This document shows positions 25,501 through 37,879 of a DNA stretch of 64,000 nt, one piece after another. The notes beneath the pieces were generated by a model. It was given only the letters and a program-made list of their open reading frames with translations. It did not search any database and had not been told where the DNA came from. The DNA is from Voacanga thouarsii (Eukaryota > Streptophyta > Magnoliopsida > Gentianales > Apocynaceae). The stretch lies in NCBI GenBank assembly GCA_026120185.1, contig JANUWF010003375.1, positions 4,964,736 through 5,028,735 on the forward strand, given 5' to 3'. The first letter of the stretch is position 1; each line of letters opens with the position of its first letter. The translations under genes and the position numbers were made by a program.

Positions 25501-27020
25501 GTAATGAAAGCCGAGATTGAGTCTATGTACTTCAATCAGGTTTAGGATCTTGTAGCTTCACCTGAAGGGATAAACCCCATTGGGTGTAAATGGGTATACA
25601 AGAGGAAGAGATGAGCAGATGGAAAGGTGGAAACCTTCAAAGCTAGGCTTATGGCGAAAGGGTAGACTCAGAAAGAGGGAATCAAGTATGAGGAAACCTT
25701 TTTCCTGGTAGCCATGCTTAAGTCCATCCGTATCCTCCTTACTATCGCATGTCATTACAACTATGAAATATGACAAATGGATGTCAAGACGGCATTTTTA
25801 AATGGTCATCTTAGAGAAAACATCTATATGTCCCAACCGGAAGGCTTTATTACTAAAGGCCAAAAACATATAGTTTGCAAGCTTAAGAAGTCCATTTATG
25901 GACTTAAGCAGGTATCGAAAGCATGGAACATTCGTTTTAACAAGATTGTAAAATCTTACAGTTTCACTCAAAATGAGGATGAACCATGCATGTACAAGAA
26001 ACTTGAAGGCATTAATGTGGTTTTTCTTGTTTTGTATGTGGATGACATTCTACTCATTAGAAATGATGTAGGGTCATTGTCTTCTACAAAGATTTAGCTA
26101 TCTAGTCAATTCAATATGAAGGATTTGGGAGAAGCCAGTTACATTCTTGGGATTAGGCTTCTTAGAAATAGGAAGCAGAGATTGTTAGGATTATTCCAAG
26201 CGGCATACATTAACAAGATGTTGGCCAAGTATAGCATGGACTCATGCAAGGGAGCTCTAATTCTTTGCAAACATAGGTTGTCATTTTCTTCAAGAGACTG
26301 TCCTAAATCTCAAGAAGAAAAGGACAGAATGAGTAGGATTCCCTATACTTCGGCTGTGGGAAGTCTCATGTACGCCATGCTGTGTACTAGGCCAGATATC
26401 TGCTTTGCCATATGCTTGGTTAGTAGATATCAGTCAAACCCTGAGGAGGTTCATTGGCAAGCTGTAAAGTATATTCTTAAGTGCCTCAAGGAAACAAGAG
26501 ATTATATGTTGGTTTACAGGGTTGATGGCTTGGTTTCTACAAGATACACAAACTCAGGCTTCCAGGTAAATAAGGATGAGGGAAAATCCACTAGTGGATA
26601 TGTCTTCACCTTGTCTGGAGGAGCCATTTCATAGAGAAGTATTAAGCAATCTTGCATTGCTGACTTGACTGTGGAAGCTGAGTATGTGGCAGTTTCGGAG
26701 GCATCCAAGGAAGCAGTCTAGCTTCGAAAGATCCTTTCAGAACTTAAAGTTGTGCCACACTTGGATAGGCCGATTGTGATGTATTGCTACAACATTGGAG
26801 CGGTATCACAAACCAAAGAACCTAAGAACCATAAGAAGGGGAAGCACATTGAGAGGAGGTACTACCTGATTTGGGATTTCATCAAGAGACAAGAAGTCGT
26901 GGTGGTAAATTGCGTCAGAGAACAATCTAATAGATCTATTCACCAAGCCTTTAGCAGAGAGAGTCTTCAAAAGACACTTAGATGCCGTAGGGGTGGACAC
27001 GTACGGACTTACTTAGTCTT
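25501..27020 (+). pseudogene. Copia B reverse transcriptase and RNase H (decayed)
   Basis: Motifs QMDVKTAFLNGHL-like (the Trp before it is now TGA), KKSIYGLKQVSKAW and YVDDILLI (26035-26046) are visible, then RNase H to about 27016. Stops near 25543, 25612, 25664, 25771, 26095, 26632 and 26719. Most are TGG codons in A turned to TAG or TGA. A frameshift lies around 26900. Confidence 0.84.
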
Positions 27021-27025
27021 AGAGT

Positions 27026-27038
27026 ACAAGTGGGAAAT
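27026..27038 (+). other. Polypurine tract of copia B
   Basis: ACAAGTGGGAAAT immediately before the 3' LTR, homologous to the tract of copia A. Confidence 0.75.
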
Positions 27039-28878
27039 TGTTGGGAAATATGCCCTCTCAGACTAGTTTTCTGATGTAAATATCGAATGTTTTAATAAAA
27101 GAATTTATTTTTAGAAATTATTTGTAAATTTACATTTTATTTGTGCACAATTACATTTGGAAAAGACCCATTATGTTTAAGTAAGTGATCTATGTGAATA
27201 GTGGTCTTTCACAGTAAGGTATGGATCATGGGTGACTTAGCACATAAACGTTCGTTCTTAACCTGTTGATGAGAATGAGAATCTCATCATATTTAGGTTA
27301 TTATGTTATGATTTCCAAATGGGGAATGGCTTACGTTTAGCTAGTGAGTAGTCCACTCATTTCATGACATAAGAGTATTTCAAATACGTAGAATAGGACA
27401 TGTAGTAGAGGTTTCTCAAAGTACTGTAAGGTAGAAACCTAAACTACTACTGCTACAGCGTGGATTAGTACTCTACGACTTGAGTATGAGTTGGTGGTCT
27501 GACGAAGCTAGAAGCATGTACTTTGATATGCTATAGTTGAGGTTCTATTATAGGACCAATATACTTTGATATGCTATATTAGGTATGTGTGACTAATTAA
27601 TTAAGACAGACTTGTACAAGATAGTTTCTATACTATATCGCCCCTTGTGATTTTCTAAATAATCTAAATATCTAGTATCCTAGGAAACATGACTTAGATG
27701 TTTGCTTTAGGGTAGCTCCCTTAGAAAGCGGAAACAATCCAGGAAGTCGTGGATCATTGGACTAGAGGCCTAAGGATGGAAGATGCCATGTACAGAGGTG
27801 TTAGTACATTTCTTCCTCTCTAAATGTACGGCAATGTATAGAGGGATATTTTAGTCATTACACCTGTAGGTCGGAGACTTTGCTAACACAGCATTGTCCT
27901 TGGGGTCAATACTTCCTTATGGTGATATTAGCAAATATTTAAAATGCAAAATACAGCTATTTATATGTTAAGGGTATTTTGGTCATTTTAGTAGCCAATG
28001 TGATATGTCTTTTGGTCCCCAGTATAGACCGTGAGTCCTAATTAAATACAGGCTAAGGAATTGGTCTAAAATTAAATTAAATGGAATTTATTTTATTTAA
28101 GTAGTCCGATTTAATTATTGGGTTAGAATAAAATAAAGGTCCATGGAGAGAGAGAATTAATTAAATTAGTTTGGTAGGTTAATTAATTGTTTAGGGCTTT
28201 GGCCCAGTTAGAATAATTAAAGATTGACCTCGGACTAAACTAATATTGGCTTATTAATTGGACTAGTTTATTTGGGCTAGAAAATTAATTATTAATTAGG
28301 CCATTTATTTTATTTTAATTAGAATAATTAATTTAGTCCAAAAGGTTAAACTAAGAGTCCAATGGGCCAATCTAGTTTAACCTAGGGTTTTATTTAGGTT
28401 AAACCGGATAATAGAGAAGTACGTTGTTCTTTAACTACCTCTTCTTTGTGTCTAAAAAGAATGTTGTTTTTCATTGCTTCTTCTCTGGTGAAAAAAATGT
28501 GATAGCCCCTTTATCTCTCTCAAAAATATTCCTTAGCCCTGTGAGTTGTTCACCAAACGGGATTAGGCAGGCTATATGCTAGAAGATCGAGAGATTGGAG
28601 TTCACATACATGTACAGACGAAGTAGGAGGCTTGCAGGAATCCCACCAGAGGTTTCCACCAGCGCACCTACCCCGATTCCACACATTTCAGTCCAGGAAA
28701 TTCTGAGAACGAGAAAAAAAGGTAAAAAAGATTTTCCCTTGGAGCCCCCCCAGGCTATGACCGGCGCCGGCTGAGGCCGCCGGAACCAGTGCCGGATGTG
28801 GCCTAGAAGCTTCTTGTTCTTCGTTTTTCAGTTTTTTTCCTTCCACTGCGTGCTTTGACTTCCCACTTTAAACCTTCA
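27039..28878 (+). repeat. 3' LTR of copia B
   Basis: 1840 bp from TGTTGGGAAATATG to AAACCTTCA, collinear with 19670-21473 and followed by the AACAC target duplication. Confidence 0.9.
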
Positions 28879-29524
28879 AACACGTGGATGCTTGTTAATA
28901 TAATAAGTACATTGGATGACCTATCTATAACATAATCACATAGATAATTATTTAGTGACAGTGATAGAATCTCGCTATAGCAAACGTGCAAGTATCCTTA
29001 GACTTGAGATCTCCAAGGTACTTTGTTTGTTGAGTATTGTGCTTTGATTCCAATCTCTGGAGCCAGATCGAGGGCCGCCTATGGGATGGATATTAGATAC
29101 ATTGTGAGGTAAACGAAGGTAGTTGAGAGGGTCAATAAAGGATTCACCACTCCTAATAGTAGGTGCGAATATCTCATGGCCACTTGTAGGAATTATTACT
29201 CGAGAAGTCCTTGGCCAAGGTGACTGTATATTGGAAACAGTTTCAAAATGATACACATCTAGAGTAGTGGGTTCCTGGTACAAGTACTATTATATTCGTG
29301 TCATAATTAATTTATATTCTAGAGGGAGTTGGCACTAATTTCGTGTTCCAAACCAAATGAGATATTGTACGGTGAAAGGAATTTATTGCACTATAGTTTG
29401 TTATTGAAAGGTTCATGCCAAGCCACATGACTTCCTGGACTCTTAGGTGGTCATAATGTTGCTAGATATCGCTCATGATCTACTTAATATGGATTTATTA
29501 ATTAGAGATTTAATAAATCAATCC

Positions 29525-29542
29525 TTATTATTATTATTATTA

Positions 29543-29596
<54 letters not shown>
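29525..29596. repeat. (ATT)n microsatellite inside the solo LTR
   Basis: About 24 units of ATT with one interrupting GTT. It has no counterpart of this length in the D' LTR. Confidence 0.9.
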
Positions 29597-29597
<1 letters not shown>

Positions 29598-29886
29598 GTT
29601 AATTCTAAAATTACTAAGGATTATTAATCCTAAAAACATGTATATTAGTTCATATTTTACTACCAATAGACTAAAAAATCTAATAAGCCATGCACAATAG
29701 AGAATTGAGTACTCCTGTTATTTTTTGATAACATTACTGGGTTGATTGTGAAAAGAAGAAGTTGTTGTCGCCAAATTATAATTAGTTATAATTTATGGGC
29801 TACATTATAATTAATAAAAATTATATTAACAATTGGTAATTAAGAATTCATGATTGCTATGTATTCCGATGACCGAAATAATGAAG

Positions 29887-29889
<3 letters not shown>

Positions 29890-29926
<37 letters not shown>
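29890..29926. repeat. (AT)n microsatellite inside the solo LTR
   Basis: Pure AT dinucleotide run at the LTR position that also holds TA-rich sequence in D and D'. Confidence 0.85.
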
Positions 29927-29927
<1 letters not shown>

Positions 29928-30351
29928 ATGTATATACACTTCGTGTGTGAAGGTTTTTTGGAAATTACACAGGCTTTTTCGCTTTGGAAACAGAGAGTCC
30001 TTTTCCTAAAAAACATCTTCTTCTCAACAGAATATACCTAAGCTGCCAAGTGTTTTTGCTAGCACAAAAATGCCGCGTGTTCTTAAGCACAATTCCTATG
30101 TGGATTTCTGTTAGAGAAATCTCTAACCTTGAGATTTAGTGACTTGGAAGGAATAAAGGAGAAGACATGCCTGGAGTCTTCTGGATCGCACCACGAACGA
30201 AGAAGGAAAAATTTTCAATCCTAGAGGCTTTCACATGAGGTAATATCTTCACCTATTTCAAATCCTTTTATTCATAAATGAGTTCCTCGGTGGGAATTCT
30301 TGATTTTATTATGCTGCACAACTTGTATTTGCATGACAGGGATTCCTAACA

Positions 30352-30658
30352 ACTCTTAAGTTCAATGGAGATATTCAATACCAATTGCATCAAATGCAAC
30401 TATCATATCATTGGGTGATTTAACATCTTTTAATTTTAAAGCTTTTAGTGTTAACCAAACATTGCCTTTAATATTCCGTATACTTGGGTGTGCCCAACCA
30501 GATAAAAATATTAGTTAAATCCAACCTATTAATCTAGAATCAAATTCTATAGCTTGAACATGATCAATGTCTAGTTGGGTTCAGTGCGCCCACTAACCTA
30601 ATCTCGAAAAAGAACTCTTGTTTTTAATATATTAATTGAAGGCTTTAAGATTTAATAT
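30352..30658 (-). other. Leader segment of D
   Basis: 30357-30658 aligns closely with the D' leader at 63264-63570 (shared words include CATTGGGTGATT and GTCTCGAAAAAG), after the ACTCT duplication of the solo LTR. No coding potential. Confidence 0.75.
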
Positions 30659-32713
30659 TGATGCATATTTATTTGGGTATAAAAATCATATAAAAATAAG
30701 CACATTCCCAATTAAGTTTAAATTAAAACATTAATCCCAAATTACACATATGAGCAAGCGTACTCATCATTAACATAGTATAGGGTTCAAATGAGTGTCA
30801 ATCCTCAAGAAACAAGTATGCATTAATCACTTTTCTTTCATTGTTTAACTAACTCAATAAAGTTAAAATTAAATAAAAAATAAAATAATATAATATAATA
30901 TAATATAATATAATATAATATAATATAATATATACATGTCAAGGATGGAAAATTATGTAACTTAAACCATTATTTTGACAAACATGATCTTAAAAGACTT
31001 AATCATTATCATAATTAACTATTCTTTTAGCATCATGAAGGATTAAGATAGATTCACTTCTTTTTCAATCCATGAAATCACTACCTTTAGATAAATTAGA
31101 ATCACTTGGTCTCGTCTCAACTAATTCATGCAAAAGATGCATTGAACACAATCCTTAATTAAATTCCCTTGGTCTCGGCAAATTTAAAATATGAAATTAA
31201 CCAATGAATCCCTAGTCTCGGCAAATATCAATTAACCTTTAATTACCTAGTCCTCATCAATTAACCACATTGGTCTTGGTGAGTTAATAGACAAAAAATA
31301 TGAAATTAATAAATTGAAACCACCATCAACCATTTGGTCTCAGCGAGTTAATGGAAAGAACCAACCAATTAATCTCGTAATAAGCTCAACTAATTAAATA
31401 CCAAGAAGAACAATCAATTAATCAAAAGATCAAGTACTCTAAAAATCATTAATACCTAAAACAATGTCAAATTATAATAAAACAATTAAAACATCATTGT
31501 TTAAGACAAAGAAAACAAATTAAAAGAAAACACTCATAGAAAAGTCTCATTCTTCTTTCTCTGAAGACCTTCTTGCACAACCCTTCTTGAATTGAATAAA
31601 TTCCTCTCAAGAAGATATTGGTGATGCACTCTAAAATATATCTAAGTCTCTACATTGTGCACCCCCTTTTCCTAGGGTAAATTAGCCTTTATTTATAGTC
31701 TTACAAAGTTCCTAAAAGAGTCCTGAGTAAAGAAGAACAAATTACCTAAAAATAATCTAAAACAAAAAAGGAGTAATAAATAAAACCTAAATAAAAATAA
31801 ATCCACCACCTTGACTTTGAGAATTGAGCAATTGGAAAATAATCGGACTTTACTTTGTATTGTCTTTTTGTGTTGGAGAACTCCAATTCTTGTGGAATTC
31901 GGACTTTTGAAATTAGCTCCCAATTTTGAGCCAAAGAAATTCTACTTGGGGCCACCGAAAATCTGTTGCCTTTCTTTGTTTGCTATCAGCTCAATTGAGC
32001 CATTTACCTTTACCGAAACTGCTTCTTTTGCCTTTGTTATTGTAGCGGCTTCAATTGAGCCACAACTACCGAATTGATTCTTTCTTTTGTTTTGTTGCAT
32101 CGACTTGCTGCACATCCAAGCCTACCGAAACTTTCCATATTTTCTTGAATAGATTTTGTCCTTTCCTCAGCCACTTTTGCTGACTTTTCTTTCCACCTTG
32201 GCCCCACCAATTTCTTCACTTTGTGTGCAATTTCTGTCGACTCAAGTGAGCCATGAAGCTGCCGAAAAACTGTCTTGCTTTGCTACCCGAATTTCCTTCC
32301 TCTTTCTTCTTCTTTTGATGACTAAAATTCCTTGGGCTGATCGAATCAATTTGGTCTTTTCTTTTTGTTGCAATTGTTTCCCTTTTGTGCGTCGTGAAGC
32401 TATGAAGCCATTTTTCCTCCTTTTCCTTTCCAATTTCTAATTGTAATTCATTCCTTCAATTCTTTTTGTGATTTTCTCTATTCTTTCCAGTGGAAGACCA
32501 GCGCCAACTGTCCTTTCTTTAGCTGGTGATGGTCTTGTGCTGAAAAATTATACAATTAGTTCTAAATTTCACCTATTTTCATATAAAATTACAGAAAAAT
32601 ATTTTTATAAGGGAAATGTCAAATAGGAAGGAATATGACTAGTTATTTCACAAAATGTATCATAAAATGGCCTCAAATAACTAGGAAAAATATGACTAAT
32701 TTAGGCCCTATCA
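30659..32713 (-). mobile_element. Solo LTR related to the LARD-like element
   Basis: 2055 bp. On the minus strand it starts TGATAGGGCCTAAATTAG and ends AATATGCATCA. Perfect 5-bp TSDs (AATAT at 30654-30658 and 32714-32718). The last 300 bases share the layout of the 3386-4999 LTR end (CCCTATACTATG, ACTTGCTC, TTTTAATTTAA in order), so the two families are related but not the same. Open frames inside (for example 31811-32077 and 32156-32440) have no recognisable domain. Confidence 0.85.
30886..30935. repeat. (ATAAT)n microsatellite
   Basis: About nine tandem ATAAT/TATAA pentamers within the solo LTR. Confidence 0.85.
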
Positions 32714-33921
32714 AATATTGAGGGATTTTTATTCTTTAATTAATGATGTCATCATTTGGCATGCATAATATCAACACATTGACAAAATTGTAATAAACTC
32801 AATTACATGGCTTGGTTATAGATTTTGCCTAGATTAACTTTCTTGAGCCAAATAGGAAATTAATTTTAGTCAAACCTATGTATTCACATATTTGAGAAGA
32901 AAGTCTTGCCATATTATCGCTTTGTTCTTGGTTGCTATCTCTAAAATCTTGTAAATATTTTTTCTAATTCTATCTAACCTATCTAATCTAATTACACAAA
33001 TTCCTAATAAATAAACCTTGAGTTATATTTGAGGAGAGTTAGATGAGAAGAGAAATTACATAAGAACAATAGAAAAAGGCAGGACTCGCAGTCCCTATTT
33101 ATTTTAAACAAAGTAAGAAATAAGCATGACACAAATTTAATTAAGCAAAATTAATTGGTGTAAATCCATAACCAAACCACCATGCCAAAATATGCTTAAA
33201 ATATAATAAGCAAAATAAATACACATAAAATATGAACTTCCAAAATCATTATTTTGAAAAAAGTAAAATAGTTAGTCCAAAATCAAATTTTGGAAAAGAA
33301 AATCTTATTTTTGAAACTTTTGGGTCTATTTTGAAAAGAAAACCTCTTTGGGTTAAAAGGAAAAAATAATAAAACAATTATTTTATTATAAAAAAAATAA
33401 TTTTATTTTTTTTTGTTTGCATAGGATAGTGGCCAGTGCCTTGCAAACAACATGCAAAAGGAAATTGCTTAGGTGGTCACCAGCTTCAATAGCTGGTCAC
33501 CGCCTAGCAAAAAAACTTTTTTTTTCCCTTTCACTATTTCTTTTTTTTTTTTTCATTTTGTTCCCTTTTTTTTTTCTCTTCCAAGTTGTTTCCCACTGTT
33601 TCCTTATAGCTAGCACCGAAATTTGCAATTTCTTTTTTTTTTTTCCATCACTTCTTCGTTGAACCTTTCAGCTATAGATTTTTAGAAAATTGTTTCCTTT
33701 TTTTCTTTTTTTAGAAACAAGTCAAAACAATGCCATCCTCAAGATTTCGTAAATCCTTTTTATTGAAACTAATTTCACTAATTAACATGTATAAAGAATA
33801 ATAACCTACTAAAAACAAATATTTCAAAAATCAAAATATTCATGAAACAATTTCACAGACTTAAATATATTTATGAAACAAATTTATAATGCAAATAAAA
33901 TCCATAAAACAAATATGAGAA
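32714..33921 (-). other. Leader segment of D, next to its primer site
   Basis: 32719-33176 aligns with D' 63580-64000 (GAGTTAGATGAGAAGAGAA and neighbours). The rest, to 33921, has no partner in the window. It contains T-rich runs (33510-33640) and no convincing gene. Confidence 0.65.
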
Positions 33922-33934
33922 GGTTTTGATACTA
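33922..33934 (-). other. Primer binding site of D (initiator tRNA-Met)
   Basis: The plus strand reads GGTTTTGATACTA, the complement of a TGGTATCAGAGCC site with three changes, all C to T on the plus strand. It lies one base from the LTR edge, as expected for copia. Confidence 0.65.
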
Positions 33935-33935
33935 C

Positions 33936-34317
33936 CGTTGGATTTCGATAATGTAATATCAAATAATTCGCAACGGAAATTAAAATGAAATCCACACAAC
34001 AGGATCACTCGTATGTAATTAAACGGGTCAAGAGAGAGAGAAATTCTGTTACTTGAATAATGCAACTTTTAAAATTTTTCTCCAGTGAAATTCCTCCTAA
34101 AAATTTTCAAACTTTGTGTTACTAAAATTTCAAGTACAAAAATTTCTCTAATGTTGATCCACACTAGGATGTATATTAATCGCCGCATCAAAATCGGTGT
34201 AGCAAATTTTAGTTCGGTGGGGTTAAGGTATGAATTTGTTCCCGAGAGAAGAAGTAAGAAGGCTCTGTGCTATCGTGTGTTCTGCGATGTTTCAACCATG
34301 CCATTGATTTCAATATA
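33936..34317 (-). repeat. 5' LTR of D, first piece
   Basis: Begins at the LTR edge with CGTTGGATTTCG (canonical TG changed to CG) and runs 382 bp to the Helitron insertion. It contains the CGCAACGGAAATTAAAATG word that matches GTGCAGCGGAAAATAAAATG near the same edge of the D' LTR. With 50596-51837 and the part cut off by D', its size fits the 1735-1810 bp of its relatives. Confidence 0.65.
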
Positions 34318-36427
34318 TCTTCTATATAGAGAAAAATGAGTTGGTGTGCACTGTTCATTCTTCGTCATTAGGGGTAATGGAGTCTTTTCACAAGGCAGCA
34401 TTTGTGTCTCTTCTGTCTTCCTTCCTGGCCCTTGAATGACAAAAGGAAACATCACGTAATGCACTGACAAAAGGAAATAGGTTTTGTTTTTTCCATGGAA
34501 ACTCACCCATTCTTTCTCTTTCTATTTCTCTCTCTTCATTCCGCAGAGATTTTTCTCTCTGTTTTGTTCTTAATCACCATCTTCTTATCTTTCTGATCTC
34601 ACAATCTTGCTCTGATCGACCCATTTCATTTGGTGAGTTTTTCTTTAGTGGTTTCTTGATCACTTTTGAGGAGTTTTAATTTTGCTTGAATTTTGTAAAT
34701 TAATTCTGATGATTGTTTCTGTATGATCTCCTTTTAGGTGTAGATGCCGTCGTTGCTGATTGTTCTTATTTTCCTCCTCCAGCGGAGGTAGGTGATTGGT
34801 GGTTGTTCTGTCGGGCAGCTTTAGTGGAGAAACTAAGGCTCTTAACAGGCAGCGGGACACGAGCAGGGGTAGCAGTAGCAGGACGCAAAGGATGATGATG
34901 AAGATTGGAGGGGCAAAGGGAGGAGAAAGAGGCAATGAACAGGGAGGAGGTAGGGGAGGTGGAAGGTGAAAGCTTTTGGAGCCCTAGATCTTCTTTATGT
35001 TAAAAAAGTGAGGAATTCACACGACTTTTAATTACTACTTTCTAATTGCATGTCTCTTTTATCTATTTAGATGAAATAGATTTTGAACTGGGTTTTGTTT
35101 GCTGGATTTGCTCATTAGATTATTGGGTTGTTTTAGAAGGTTTTCTGTGTTTATTGGAATTTGGCTCAAACTTTAAGAAAGTTGCTAGATTTTTTATGTG
35201 TTGATGATATCAATACAGGATATGAAATGTTGATGTTACTGGAAGGAGGTAAAATTATGGTGCATTTAAGCTTTGTCAATTTCTGGCTGTTTATTTTTTA
35301 GGCTGCATGTGATTGGAAAAGAAGATCTGAGGCTTCGATTTGTACATTGCAATCTGAGAGGGGAATGCTTTATGATTAGGTAAAAATAAAAGTTTTTGTT
35401 CATTTTTTTCATTCATATATATGCTTTTTCTTCTTCTGTCTGTGATTTTCTTGGAGGTCATGGATGTATCCTCTATGTGGCTAATTTCTTGCCAAAGGAT
35501 TTTGGCATTTCTTGAAGTAATAAATTCAAGTTTTGCTGCATTTGCCAAATCCCTTTTTGTGATCCAACTCACCGATTAGTAGTTTGGGGATGTTGTTGGA
35601 CTGATTTTTTATTTTAGATGACATAATTTCCTGGGAAGTGAAGGCATTGTTTTATTTTAAATCTATAGAAGAAGAATAGAAGACGTGCTGCTGCCTAGCA
35701 TTATCCCTGCAGTTTAGTTTTCTTGATTCTAGTAAATAGGGACATTAAGGAATGGAGTGGGATGTGTTATGTTATGCATTATGTACTGAAATGAACTAAT
35801 GTTTTTCTGGAATTCTACTCTGTTCTCACGTTTGTGTATGTTGCTACTCTGTGGCCTTAGTTTTGGTAGTCTAAAATCTTGTGCTGAATTTTCTCCTTTT
35901 TTTGGTTCTTAAATCCTCTTTAAGGTACTGCAAGATAGGTTTTATCAACTCTGCAAGATAGTTCCCCAAGAACATAATACCAAATACACTTTGTTGTCCC
36001 AAATTTATGCTTGAGACTGCCTTCCTATTCCTATTTTTTAATTCCTTGCATTCAGTTATCAAAGTTGTCTCTGGATGTTCTCATTCAAAGAGTATAAACT
36101 TATATTCAGAAAGGAATACCAACCAACCATCCTACTAATCCTGATAAAAAAGTTTGCTACTTCATAGAACTTATTTGTGTGTCTAGAAACTCTATTCTTT
36201 TTCCTTTAGCCATTATTTTTTGTTGTAATTTGTCCAAGTGAAATATTTAGAAGTAATAATTTGTAAACTTCTAATTTGTAATTTGGCTATATCCAAATTC
36301 GTTTGTGACAATTTATTATCGTTTTATTAATGTTGTTGTAGTATTTAGAGGCTTTAGAATGTAGTCGAAGATATCAAGCTTCATAATCTTAAGTCAGTAA
36401 CTGTTGAGTGATGCCCATTCTTAAGTC
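34318..36427 (+). other. Helitron 5' part: promoter- and UTR-like sequence, unidentified
   Basis: 34500-34640 is CT-rich (CTTTCTCTTTCTATTTCTCT) and ends at a donor-like TTTGGTGAGT, resembling a plant 5' UTR with a first intron. 34737-34791 and 35302-35378 look like exons by their borders (TTTTTTAG at the left, GTAAAA at the right for the second), but I recognise no protein. 35380-36427 shows nothing I can name. This may be the promoter end of a captured gene. Confidence 0.35.
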
Positions 36428-36432
36428 ATTTG

Positions 36433-37879
36433 TGTTGGGATTCGTGGACTCCTAAACGCGGAAAACATCTACGAATCCCTCCCGAGGACCCAAGTAAACG
36501 ATTAAGAAGATCTAAGCTTTAAGAGTTACCTCTGGTTGTCTGTAATCGAAATCCTTCGATTACAGTTTGCGCTGTTGTACGTTCGACCCGAACAATCACC
36601 GGACGTTGCAGTATGCGAACGTCCTCTACGGATACACACCGCGAACTCACTCGATACCCGGGGAGTGCAAGCGCCTAGGGTTTGAGAGGTTTTTTTTTCT
36701 CTGGTAGAGAATGGCACGAATGTTCTCAACCGAAAAATTGGACTATCGAAAGACGGCTAGGGTTTTCTTAAAAAACCCTCGAACCTCTTAGAGTCCAACC
36801 CTAATCATATCTTATCATATTCTAATTTAAATTCAAATTAAATTAAAACTGATATGATAAGATTCTACCATTATCTCGGTAATTTAACTAATTATTTTAC
36901 CGAGTCGATTCTTATAATCTGGATATCATCCGATTCATCGAACTTGGTCACCGAGAAAAATAACCTAACAAGTTCGCTTATTGTGTGACCCTATAGGTTC
37001 ATTTAACACTGCAGCGATGCCTAAATCGTATTTAAATGGCCCACAAGTTATAAGCGGTTTCTAGCAAAACATTATAACTATCCAGGTTAAATGAAGATCG
37101 GTGATCTCTTTGAACCAAACCATAATTTTATATTTAGTCCCTTTGTCACACGATATCCAGATTAAGCATAAGGCACGGAGCATGTCATCCTTATTAAGCT
37201 TAATCAATTATTTCTTGATTTCATAGTAGATCTGTTCAAACAAATGATATCAATATCTTAGATTGATATATTTGAGCACGGCCATGCATTTTTTAACAGT
37301 CTAACTTATCAAGGGGCCCATGGATATCTCTCCCATAATTGAGAGGGACAAATTCCTTCACAATCAATCATATTCCTCTCCTTGATTTATTTTATATCCA
37401 ACGAGTAGTCTAATTTATTATCTGGTTAAAGACAACTTTAGACAATGTCAAAATATAGAATTTATCAAGTAAGAAACTATGATGAATTTAGGTCGAAGGA
37501 CTTTCAATATTATTATGGCTAGAAAGTACTTATGACATATTCCATGAAGTACTCTCACAGTGGGTCATGTCCAATACAATGTTCTCTAACATTTATTTAT
37601 GTCTTGACTCGATATCACAAATATACATGGCCAGTAAAACATAGCCATCAAGTCACAAACATACTAATCTTAATTTATTATTATTCCAATAATAATAATC
37701 GATCAGGGACAGCTTTAGAATAGTCATTGTATTCATTGTAGGGTTTTACTATCAAGTCACGTACTTGATGACCAACAAAACAAAACTCACTATTCATGGA
37801 AAGGAAAGCCTCATATTATTATATAAAACATAATGACAATTGTATAAGTACAAATTGACTCTAGGGCATATCCCCAACA
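36433..37879 (-). mobile_element. Copia solo LTR inside the Helitron
   Basis: 1447 bp. On the minus strand it starts TGTTGGGGATATGCCCTAGA and ends CGAATCCCAACA. Perfect TSDs (ATTTG at 36428-36432 and 37880-37884). The head is the one common in plant copia LTRs. No internal region remains, so it is a recombination product. Confidence 0.9.

Larger units (their letters stand above)
19670..28878 (+). mobile_element. Copia retrotransposon B, relative of A, dead
   Basis: 9.2-kb Ty1/copia element of the same family as A. LTRs are about 1.8 kb, with a tRNA-Met primer site, leader, gag-pol remains and polypurine tract. Perfect target duplication AACAC at 19665-19669 and 28879-28883. The first LTR base has mutated (CG instead of TG). 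It is more decayed than A, with stops or frameshifts in every domain. Confidence 0.92.
19328..30351 (+). mobile_element. Solo LTR of the D family, split by copia B
   Basis: An LTR with no internal region: 19328-19669 plus 28884-30351, 1810 bp net. It starts TGTTAGTGTTGTGCCC and ends GGATTCCTAACA. Perfect 5-bp TSDs flank it (ACTCT at 19323-19327 and 30352-30356). It aligns, reversed, with the D' LTR at 51838-53572. Its host is the leader of D, so it came from unequal recombination between the LTRs of a D-family copy that had inserted into another D-family copy in the opposite orientation. Confidence 0.88.

Noticed and set aside
29525..29926. Repeats with regular spacing that might suggest an array
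   Set aside because: Simple ATT and AT microsatellites without spacers; not a CRISPR or satellite array.
31693..32440. Frames of 60-94 codons on both strands at 31.7-32.4 kb
   Set aside because: They lie within a solo LTR bounded by perfect AATAT duplications and have no domain.
33936..34317. Reading 33936-34317 as a separate unrelated LTR
   Set aside because: Length, the GCAACGGAAATTAAAATG word, the adjacent tRNA-Met site and the continuation at 50596 fit the D 5' LTR better.
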